From: Nanobdellota archaeon
GTDB taxonomy: Archaea > Nanoarchaeota > Nanoarchaeia > Parvarchaeales > Parvarchaeaceae
Length of the DNA stretch: 6,288 nucleotides
Assembly (NCBI GenBank): GCA_021796445.1
Contig: JAKACB010000038.1
Span: forward strand, 1-6,288
Direction: 5' to 3'
Part shown: one piece after another, positions 1 through 4,549 of the stretch
How the letters are laid out: the number at the start of each line of letters is the position of its first letter
Numbering within the stretch: position 1 is the stretch's first letter
Translations under genes and position numbers: made by a program
Notes under the pieces: model-generated
Database searches by the model: none
Seen by the model: the letters and a program-made list of their open reading frames with translations, nothing else
Told to the model about the DNA's origin: nothing

Positions 1-25
1 CTTTTTGTATTCCACATACAAAAAG
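1..25. repeat. Perfect AT-rich inverted repeat (hairpin) at the left edge
   Basis: Positions 1-10 (CTTTTTGTAT) and 16-25 (ATACAAAAAG) are exact reverse complements around a 5-nt loop (TCCAC), giving a 10-bp stem. Because the stem begins at base 1 it may continue outside the window. It could be the end of a transcription unit lying to the left, or an operator, but nothing in the window decides this. No T-run follows it on the plus strand. Confidence 0.5.
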
Positions 26-202
26 GATTAGTGTAAATGAATTTAAATATTTTATAATCTACTTTTGGATTAATACCTCTTCTGAGTTTAAAGCACATAC
101 CACATTAAAATTGTTTATTTTTAGAGGATGCAAATTCTTTAATTCAAATGTACAAAATAGCTACACTATCTTTTGCTTAAGTACTATATTGTGATTAAGT
201 AT
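26..202. other. AT-rich intergenic region without a gene
   Basis: No open frame of convincing length exists on either strand. An AT-rich stretch around 40-56 (AATTTAAATATTTTATAA) could be a promoter element, but no gene starts at the matching distance. An AGAGG followed by ATG near 123-130 opens a frame that stops after four codons. The tRNA on the minus strand ends just to the right, and no clear T-rich terminator for it is visible here. A small RNA cannot be excluded. Confidence 0.5.
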
Positions 203-276
203 GGGCTCGACGGGATTTGAACCCGCAACCACTCGGTTAAAAGCCGAATGCTCTGACCTAGTTGAGCTACGAGCCC
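203..276 (-). tRNA. tRNA-Lys(UUU)
   Basis: On the minus strand this 74-nt sequence folds as a complete cloverleaf. The 7-bp acceptor stem is GGGCTCG with CGAGCCC. The D stem is GCTC/GAGC. The anticodon stem TTCGG/CCGAA closes the loop CTTTTAA, which puts the anticodon TTT at positions 34-36 and so reads AAA and AAG lysine codons. A 5-nt variable loop and a T arm (GCGGG, loop TTCAAAT, CCCGT) complete it. The internal TAGCTCAACTAGG and GGTTCAAATCC blocks match the conserved tRNA A and B boxes. There is no intron and no encoded CCA (the next bases are AT), so CCA must be added after transcription. It lies 47 bp downstream of the hypothetical gene on the same strand and probably has its own promoter. 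Confidence 0.96.
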
Positions 277-307
277 TCAAAATAATACTATCTATTATGT
301 TTTTTTG

Positions 308-318
308 TTTATAAATAT
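308..318 (-). promoter_or_regulatory. Candidate TATA box for tRNA-Lys
   Basis: Read on the minus strand this is ATATTTATAAA, a good archaeal box A. Its TTTATAAA core (308-315) is centred about 27 bp from position 285, so transcription would begin about 8-9 nt before the mature tRNA 5' end. That implies a short leader needing RNase P removal. The box lies just beyond the stop codon of the upstream gene. Confidence 0.5.
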
Positions 319-323
319 GCAGT

Positions 324-764
324 CTATTTTTCAAGAACTACTTTTATCTTTTTCGTGTTTTTCTTTATTTCTACATAATCGCTGTTTTCAAACCTTGAAG
401 AGCAGAGTTGCAAATAGCCGTTTGAAGTTTTTATAGAAATAAATCGCGGGAAAGAGTATGAACCATTACCATTGTCATGCATGTAATCCATAGGCTCTAT
501 TTTTTCTTTTTCATTTCCCTTAACCTTTATAATCACAGTATCGTTTGAATACTCTATTTCTTGGAGTTTGAACTTCTCCTTGAAATGCGGTAGAACCAGA
601 TAAGTCTTTTTCGGAAAACGGCCGTAATCCATTAAAAATGGGCTGACTCCAAGGAAATCAATAGGTTTGCCGTAAAGTTCTTTTAGCCCTTCAACTTCTA
701 TGTCTCTTTCTGTGGTTTTATTAACGTTTCTAGGATTAACTAGGCTTTCTAGCTTTTCTGCCAT
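324..764 (-). CDS. Hypothetical protein, unrecognised, probably soluble
   Basis: I do not recognise this 146-residue protein. It has no signal peptide or membrane segment, and its composition is charged (many Lys and Glu). The first third looks helical (MAEKLESLVNPRNV and onward). The remainder alternates short hydrophobic and polar stretches (TYLVLPHF, DTVIIKVKG, YSFPRFISIKTS, YLQLCSS, KIKVVLEK), suggesting a beta-rich fold. There is a single Cys near the C-terminus. Two in-frame ATGs lie six bases apart, at 770 and 764. I chose 764 because the TATA core at 788-793 is centred 26-27 bp upstream of it, the spacing for a leaderless transcript and the one seen for two other genes here. Starting at 770 would add Met-Asn. 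It diverges from the hypothetical gene at 847, and the tRNA-Lys follows on the same strand. No function is inferred. Confidence 0.75.
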   Translation of the reverse strand: MAEKLESLVNPRNVNKTTERDIEVEGLKELYGKPIDFLGVSPFLMDYGRFPKKTYLVLPHFKEKFKLQEIEYSNDTVIIKVKGNEKEKIEPMDYMHDNGNGSYSFPRFISIKTSNGYLQLCSSRFENSDYVEIKKNTKKIKVVLEK

Positions 765-787
765 ATTCATCTTTTGAATACTGTCAA

Positions 788-793
788 TTTAAA
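788..793 (-). promoter_or_regulatory. TATA box for the leftward hypothetical gene
   Basis: TTTAAA, within AATTTAAAC, is centred about 26.5 bp from the ATG at 764 and 20.5 bp from the ATG at 770. The archaeal TATA-to-start distance of about 26-27 bp therefore favours a leaderless transcript beginning at the 764 ATG. No Shine-Dalgarno motif precedes either ATG. Confidence 0.55.
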
Positions 794-815
794 CCTTTTT
801 ATTTGCTTCAAAATG

Positions 816-823
816 TTTAAATA
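816..823 (+). promoter_or_regulatory. TATA box for the rightward hypothetical gene
   Basis: TTTAAATA is a near-ideal archaeal box A. It is preceded by A-rich sequence (CAAAATG) that could act as a BRE. Its centre is about 27 bp upstream of the ATG at 847, so the mRNA should begin at or next to the start codon. No Shine-Dalgarno motif is present. It lies about 23 bp from the opposing TATA core, so the two divergent promoters are close enough to compete or be co-regulated. Confidence 0.65.
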
Positions 824-846
824 CAAGTTAATATCTTCTTTTAAAA

Positions 847-1359
847 ATGGCAGAAACACACAAAGAAGGAAATAACTTGGATGAATTATTATTGAATGCA
901 ATAATCAATATGCCACGGGGAGATATTCAACTTAGAGAAGAGGGATCCGTTTCAGAATACATAATAAGTGGTGATTCTAACGACATAAAAATTAATAATA
1001 TAGAATTTTATCCACCAGATTTTCCTAATTCAAGTGAATATCATATTCTTTTATCCGTTAGTGATGGTAAAAGATATAAGCCAGTTTTATATTTTACAAA
1101 GGAACCATACATAAATCAAAAAACCTTTGAAATGCAGAAACCAGACATTAGTTCTATTGGTAAAGGTTCAATTTTAACCGATATCTCAGATGTACTTATG
1201 GATTATTATAGCCGTAAAAGTACAGAATATAAATTTCAAATAAAGTACATTAAAGGAGGAGATTGGATAAAAGACGTTATCAAATCTGCAAATATTAAAG
1301 AGGCCGATTTTAATAAATGGCAGGATATATTCAATGCTTGGGGAAAAAGCAGTATATAA
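847..1359 (+). CDS. Hypothetical protein, unrecognised, probably soluble
   Basis: This 170-residue protein matches no family I know. It has no cysteine, no transmembrane segment and no signal peptide, so it is probably cytoplasmic. Residues about 10-22 (LDELLLNAIINMP) look helical. The middle (about 28-85) alternates hydrophobic and polar residues like beta strands (EYIISG, IKINNIEFYPP, YHILLSVSDG, YKPVLYFTKEP). The C-terminal quarter (GGDWIKDVIKSANI, then ADFNKWQDIFNAW) looks like two amphipathic helices. The ATG at 847 is supported by a TATA box 27 bp upstream and implies a leaderless mRNA. It occupies the place where many archaea carry secE before spt5, but it has no membrane helix and is not SecE. 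Transcription could continue into spt5 (45-bp gap), although candidate TATA elements lie in that gap. Confidence 0.75.
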   Translation: MAETHKEGNNLDELLLNAIINMPRGDIQLREEGSVSEYIISGDSNDIKINNIEFYPPDFPNSSEYHILLSVSDGKRYKPVLYFTKEPYINQKTFEMQKPDISSIGKGSILTDISDVLMDYYSRKSTEYKFQIKYIKGGDWIKDVIKSANIKEADFNKWQDIFNAWGKSSI

Positions 1360-1362
1360 AGC

Positions 1363-1378
1363 TTTTATACTCTTAAAT
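1363..1378 (+). promoter_or_regulatory. Candidate promoter for the spt5-uL11-DedA-csaA cluster
   Basis: Two overlapping candidates lie in the 45-bp gap before spt5. TTTTATAC (1363-1370) would start transcription near 1393 with a 12-nt leader. TTAAAT (1373-1378) is about 29 bp from the ATG and would give a nearly leaderless mRNA. A TATATAAA also overlaps the preceding stop codon. There is no Shine-Dalgarno motif before the spt5 ATG, which favours a leaderless or very short leader. Which box is used cannot be told from sequence. Confidence 0.4.
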
Positions 1379-1404
1379 TCTTAGAATACTATTCTTTAAA
1401 ATAT

Positions 1405-1881
1405 ATGGAAGCTACTGAGAATAATGAAGAATCGCATTTCTTCATAATTAGGGTTACGATAGGAAGGGAGATGCAGGCCCTAGAAAGGCTGCAATCACAG
1501 CTCGCAAGAGTCAATGGCATATATTCGATTGTAAAGCCATATTCATTGAAAGGTTACATTATTGTAGAAGCCGATTCTAGGGAAAGCATATCGAATTTAA
1601 TCTACAACATAAAACACATTCGCGGTATAATGAACAAAGAATTGTCAAAAGATGAAGCATTGAAAACTATAGAGAAGAAGAAGCAGAATATAGACATAAA
1701 CATAGGGGATGTTGTAAAAGTGCTTTCTGGGCCTTTCAAAGGAGAAACAGCAACAGTTAAAGCTGTAAATAAGGAAAAGGAAGAATTAACAGTAATGTTT
1801 TTAGAGTCAGCAGTCCCTATAAATGTTAATATTAAAATATCAGATGTGTCTACAATAAAAAGTGAAGGAGAAAACAAATGA
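1405..1881 (+). CDS. spt5: Transcription elongation factor Spt5 (archaeal NusG homologue)
   Basis: Spt5 binds the clamp of archaeal RNA polymerase across the DNA cleft, with Spt4, and raises processivity; its KOW domain can contact the ribosome. The 158-residue protein shows the short archaeal two-domain form. The NGN domain spans about residues 10-85, beginning FFIIRVTIGREMQALERL and including YSIVKPYSLKGYIIVEA and the NIKHIRGI segment. A KOW domain follows at about 97-131 (INIGDVVKVLSGPFKGETATVKAV), with the typical Gly-Pro-Phe-Lys-Gly turn at 109-113. A short polar tail ends the protein. The start is the ATG at 1405, which leaves a ten-residue polar lead before the first NGN strand. The stop overlaps the uL11 start (ATGA), a classic translational coupling. 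The pairing with uL11 is conserved in archaea, but the usual secE upstream is missing. No partner Spt4 is visible in this window. Confidence 0.95.
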   Translation: MEATENNEESHFFIIRVTIGREMQALERLQSQLARVNGIYSIVKPYSLKGYIIVEADSRESISNLIYNIKHIRGIMNKELSKDEALKTIEKKKQNIDINIGDVVKVLSGPFKGETATVKAVNKEKEELTVMFLESAVPINVNIKISDVSTIKSEGENK

Positions 1882-2318
1882 AAACTAAAGTAAAGATTGT
1901 AGTGGAAGGAGGAAAGGCTACACCTGCTCCACCTTTGGGGCCACAGCTTACAATGCTGGGTTTGAAGCCACCTGAAGTAGTAAAGAAAATCAACGACAAG
2001 ACAAAAGATTTTGCAGGGATGAAAGTTCCAGTAGAGATAGAAATTGATAAAACAACAAAGGAATATGAGTTAAACGTATTGATGCCTTCCGTTTCGCAGC
2101 TTCTTATAAAGGAAGCAGGTTTGGAGAAAGGATTTGGCGACAGAAAGGACTCTGCTTCTATCTCATTTGATAAAGTAAAGAAAATAGCTAAGGACCATTC
2201 GCAATATTCTTTGGCAAAGACCGAGCAAGGTTTAATAAATGAAGTTTTAGGTTCATGTTTAAGTCTTGGCTTAAAGGTTGACGGAAAGGATCCAAGGGAA
2301 TTGATAAAAAAGGTGTAA
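1878..2318 (+). CDS. rpl11: Large ribosomal subunit protein uL11
   Basis: uL11 binds the GTPase-associated centre of 23S rRNA at the base of the P stalk and helps recruit translation factors. The 146-residue protein has both domains. The N-terminal factor-facing domain (1-70) carries the proline-rich GGKATPAPPLGPQL block (11-24) and the TKDFAGMKVPVEIEID stretch. The C-terminal rRNA-binding domain (about 72-146) contains NEVLGSCLSLGLKVDG (121-136) and ends KDPRELIKKV. In the interdomain linker I would expect the family PPTSALIKKE pattern; here it reads MPSVSQLLIKE (69-79), so the second proline is Ser71 and the Thr is Val72. A GGAG (1867-1870) lies 7 nt before the ATG, which overlaps the spt5 stop by four bases. 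The C-terminus is slightly shorter than in many archaea (about 160). In many archaea uL1 and uL10 follow; here a DedA gene begins one base after the stop. Confidence 0.96.
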   Translation: MKTKVKIVVEGGKATPAPPLGPQLTMLGLKPPEVVKKINDKTKDFAGMKVPVEIEIDKTTKEYELNVLMPSVSQLLIKEAGLEKGFGDRKDSASISFDKVKKIAKDHSQYSLAKTEQGLINEVLGSCLSLGLKVDGKDPRELIKKV

Positions 2319-2319
2319 A

Positions 2320-2940
2320 ATGTTTTTTGGTTTGGATCAGATTCTTGCTTTTTTAGAAAGCAATAGTTATTCTGCTATTTTTGTGTTAATGTTTTTAGAG
2401 TCTGTCATACTGCCAATACCTAGTGAAGTGGTGCTGCCTTTTACAGGCTTTCTTATAGCAATAGGCAAAATCAATCCTTATCTAGGATTCAGCGATGCAG
2501 TTGCAGCTTCTATACTTGGCAGCTTGGTAGGTTTTATGCTGGGTTATTTCCTTGGAATAGAAATATTTATGAGGTACTCTAAAAAGCTGGGCTTTAAAGA
2601 CTTAGAGTATGAAAAAGGTATAAAATGGATAAAAAAATATGGGGATTATTTCGCTTTCTTCACTAAGTTATTGCCGGCGGTCCGTTCAATAGCAGGTATT
2701 ATCTGCGGAGCTTTCAAGATGGATATAAAAAAGTTTTTAGTTTATTCCTCTGCTGGTATTCTAATCTGGTCGGGTTTTCTTGTTTATACCGGTTATTACC
2801 TTTCCAATAATTGGGAAGCAATAGCAAATGTCTTCGAAAAAGCAGGAGTTTATGTTGCAGCCGTATTCGTTCTTTTCTTCTTGATTTATATTTTTAGAAA
2901 AAATATAGCTTCAATTTTAAGGATGAATAAGAGGAAATGA
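2320..2940 (+). CDS. DedA/VTT-family integral membrane protein
   Basis: DedA (SNARE-associated/VTT) proteins are polytopic membrane proteins implicated in lipid scrambling or flippase activity and membrane homeostasis; the precise substrate here is unknown. The 206-residue protein shows the family signatures. LESVILPIPSEVVLPFTG (26-43) is a re-entrant segment with Pro-Ser-Glu at 34-36. A Gly-rich helix GSLVGFMLGYFLG follows at 67-79. The second signature, FFTKLLPAVRSIAG (113-126), keeps Pro119, Arg122 and Gly126. Hydrophobic helices follow at about 138-162 and 175-193, with a basic C-terminal tail (RMNKRK). Where many relatives have Gly-Arg-Phe before the proline, this has Thr-Lys-Leu, so the first arginine is Lys116. 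AGGTG (2311-2315) is a Shine-Dalgarno 4 nt before the ATG, placed inside the end of uL11. It is almost certainly cotranscribed with uL11 and csaA. Confidence 0.9.
   Translation: MFFGLDQILAFLESNSYSAIFVLMFLESVILPIPSEVVLPFTGFLIAIGKINPYLGFSDAVAASILGSLVGFMLGYFLGIEIFMRYSKKLGFKDLEYEKGIKWIKKYGDYFAFFTKLLPAVRSIAGIICGAFKMDIKKFLVYSSAGILIWSGFLVYTGYYLSNNWEAIANVFEKAGVYVAAVFVLFFLIYIFRKNIASILRMNKRK
2931..2934 (+). promoter_or_regulatory. Shine-Dalgarno site for csaA
   Basis: GAGG lies 2 nt before the ATG at 2937 and 5 nt before the ATG at 2940. The longer spacing is more usual, so it favours initiation at the second ATG, which shares its A with the DedA TGA stop (TGATG). It lies inside the last codons of the DedA gene, pointing to coupled translation. 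Confidence 0.55.
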
Positions 2941-3272
2941 TGGAATATATAGATTTTCAGGATTTCAAGAAAGTTGATATAAGGACTGGTAAAATAATAG
3001 ATGTAGAGGAATTTCCAAATGCAAAAAAGCCTGCTTATAAGCTAAAGATAGATTTTGGAGAGATAGGGATAAAAAGAAGCAGCGCGCAGATTACTAAGCT
3101 ATACAAGAAAGAAGATTTAATTGGGAAGGAGATAATAGCAGTAGTTAACTTTAAGCCGAAACAAATTGCAGATTTTCTTTCTGAAGTTCTTGTTTTAGGA
3201 GTTGAAAGTGAAAACGGCGTTGTTTTGCTTTCTCCAGATAAAGAAGTTACTCTTGGAAAGAATATCTCTTAG
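2940..3272 (+). CDS. csaA: CsaA-like tRNA-binding protein / export chaperone
   Basis: This is a stand-alone tRNA-binding (EMAP II/Trbp111-type OB-fold) domain protein of 110 residues, the usual size for CsaA. Bacterial CsaA dimers bind tRNA and have been described as secretion chaperones; the archaeal role is not settled. Numbering from the ATG at 2937, FQDFKKVDIRTGKIIDVEEF (7-26) opens the OB fold. The CsaA-specific blocks follow: AKKPAYKLKIDFG (29-41), IKRSSAQITKLY (45-56), AVVNFKPKQIADFLSEVLVL (68-87) and the closing LLSPDKEVTLG. The KPAYKL and SSAQIT blocks distinguish it from the stand-alone C-terminal domain of methionyl-tRNA synthetase, the main alternative. Starts at 2937 and 2940 differ by one Met; the GAGG spacing favours 2940. 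It overlaps the DedA stop and is last in the cluster, with a T-run right after its stop. Confidence 0.9.
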   Translation: MEYIDFQDFKKVDIRTGKIIDVEEFPNAKKPAYKLKIDFGEIGIKRSSAQITKLYKKEDLIGKEIIAVVNFKPKQIADFLSEVLVLGVESENGVVLLSPDKEVTLGKNIS

Positions 3273-3278
3273 TTTTTT
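3273..3278 (+). terminator. Candidate T-run terminator after csaA
   Basis: Six consecutive T follow immediately after the TAG stop of csaA, with a further T-containing stretch (GTTCTGCTTTAAATT). Archaeal RNA polymerase can terminate at U-runs without a hairpin, and the next gene has its own strong promoter. A single T6 is modest evidence, so the call is tentative. Confidence 0.35.
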
Positions 3279-3341
3279 GTTCTGCTTTAAATTAAATAAA
3301 ATTAATTATCTTCAATAAAGAAAATTTAATCGTAAGAAATA

Positions 3342-3348
3342 TTTATAT
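3342..3348 (+). promoter_or_regulatory. TATA box for the pilin/LamG gene
   Basis: TTTATAT is preceded by a purine-rich BRE-like GTAAGAAA. Its centre at 3345 is exactly 27 bp before the A of the ATG at 3372, so the transcript should be leaderless. There is no Shine-Dalgarno motif before that ATG. This separates the pilin gene from the csaA cluster and fixes its start, which leaves a 15-residue basic leader before the pilin signal motif. Confidence 0.65.
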
Positions 3349-3371
3349 CCTTTACTTTCCATCCAAATAAT

Positions 3372-4493
3372 ATGCTATTTAATTACCCAAGTCTTTCAGT
3401 AAAAAGCAAGCGTTCTCAGTCAGCTTTAGAATATATGATGACGTATGGCTGGGCTATCCTAATAATAGTAATAGTTGCAGTAATCCTATACAGCATGGGT
3501 ATTTTTAATCCATCATCAAGTATATCAACGACAGTAACAGGTTTCGCAGGACTTGGGAGCGTTTCAGCACAGTGTTTCCCAGGAGGAGGTCTTGTTTTGT
3601 CATTGGGAGATTCACTGGGTGTTCCAATTCAAATAACAAAAATTACAACTACCAATCAAAACGGTAAGTTAGTTTCAGTTAATTTTTCATCTATAATTTC
3701 TGCTAGTGGTTTATCTTATTTTGTTTTAGCTGATTCATGTTCCAACAATTCTGGTATGAGCTTTTCTAATAAAATCTCTGTTATGTATAAAGAGCCAGGT
3801 CAGCCTCTTCCAGGTCCTTATATATCGTCAGGGGCAATTACCGGGAAGACAATATCACAAGGCGCAGTGGCAAATTTTAACGGTAATAATGCTTATATTT
3901 ACGCTCCAGTAGGTTCGTGGTTAGGAACTAATCATGCATTTACCATAGTTGCTTGGGTTTATAGCCCAGCTGGTCTTGGTGGTACGATAGCGAATATATG
4001 TACTTCACCAACATGCGGTGGATGGTCAACTCCTTTCCTTGGATATAATAATTCTGGAACAGGTTATATTTATGCGTGGATAAATGGCCCTCCTACCTTA
4101 GGACTTCCTGCTACATTTGGAAAATGGTATTTTAGTGCAATAACCTATTCCGCTACTTCTTCTTTTCAGGAGCTATACGTTAATAAAAGCACAGTTAGTG
4201 GTAGTGGTACATATAGTCCTTCCGACTCATTTGATTATATTACAATAGGTTCTGATCCAACAGGTCAGCATGAATCTAATCAATATTTTACAGGCGAAAT
4301 ATTTGATGTGCAGATTTATAACACAACTTTATCTGCAAGTCAAATTCAAGATTTATATAATAATGGTTTTGGAGCAGCTCCAATAACAAATAATGGTCTA
4401 GTAGCTTGGTGGCCATTGGATGGTAATGCAAATGATTATAGTGGCTATAACAACAAGGGAGTTGCAATTAATGTTAAATGGGTTTCCCCATAG
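3372..4493 (+). CDS. Type IV pilin-like surface protein with LamG (concanavalin-like) domain
   Basis: This is probably an exported, pilus-associated or membrane-anchored adhesin of 373 residues. Residues 1-15 form a basic leader ending KSKRS. Q16-S-A-L-E20-Y is the archaeal class III signal motif, with cleavage expected before Q16 so that E20 is +5. A hydrophobic helix follows at 26-43. Residues about 60-160 are a pilin-like head with C68 and C123. Residues about 165-330 carry LamG strands: VANFNGNNAYIYAP, FTIVAWVYSP (190-199), FGKWYFSAITYS, FDYITIGSDP (287-296) and GEIFDVQIYNTTLSASQIQ (308-326). C210 and C215 may pair within it. Residues 342-370 (GLVAWWPLDGNANDYSG onward) are the element that normally begins a LamG domain. 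Five N-glycosylation sequons are present (N104, N125, N226, N271, N317). No other in-frame ATG precedes the signal motif. The ligand is unknown. Confidence 0.88.
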   Translation: MLFNYPSLSVKSKRSQSALEYMMTYGWAILIIVIVAVILYSMGIFNPSSSISTTVTGFAGLGSVSAQCFPGGGLVLSLGDSLGVPIQITKITTTNQNGKLVSVNFSSIISASGLSYFVLADSCSNNSGMSFSNKISVMYKEPGQPLPGPYISSGAITGKTISQGAVANFNGNNAYIYAPVGSWLGTNHAFTIVAWVYSPAGLGGTIANICTSPTCGGWSTPFLGYNNSGTGYIYAWINGPPTLGLPATFGKWYFSAITYSATSSFQELYVNKSTVSGSGTYSPSDSFDYITIGSDPTGQHESNQYFTGEIFDVQIYNTTLSASQIQDLYNNGFGAAPITNNGLVAWWPLDGNANDYSGYNNKGVAINVKWVSP

Positions 4494-4549
4494 TTTGTTA
4501 AGACATAAAAATAATCTTTAAAATAGAGAAGCTATAATATTTTCAGAAA
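4494..4549. other. Convergent intergenic region between pilin and mrp
   Basis: These 56 bp separate the stops of two genes that face each other. On the minus strand, downstream of mrp, a TTATTTTTATG stretch (about 4506-4516) could serve as a weak U-rich terminator. On the plus strand no T-run longer than three is present. No hairpin is evident. Confidence 0.35.

Noticed and set aside
123..141. Small gene with AGAGG plus ATG in the left intergenic region
   Set aside because: The frame stops after four codons (Met-Gln-Ile-Leu), too short to support as a gene.
174..200. Inverted repeat CTTAAGTAC / GTGATTAAG beside the tRNA, as an attachment site
   Set aside because: The arms match at only 7 of 9 positions and the sequence is AT-rich. 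No integrase gene or duplicated tRNA end is visible.
1360..1404. Possible secE before spt5
   Set aside because: The gap is only 45 bp, and the preceding protein (847-1359) has no transmembrane helix, so SecE is not here.
1602..1877. 91-codon open frame on the minus strand
   Set aside because: It lies wholly inside spt5 on the opposite strand. Its product is a Ser/Phe-rich translation typical of an antisense shadow, with no promoter or Shine-Dalgarno.
2937..3272. Stand-alone methionyl-tRNA synthetase beta (C-terminal) domain
   Set aside because: The KPAYKLKIDFG and SSAQITKLY blocks are those of CsaA rather than the MetRS tail.
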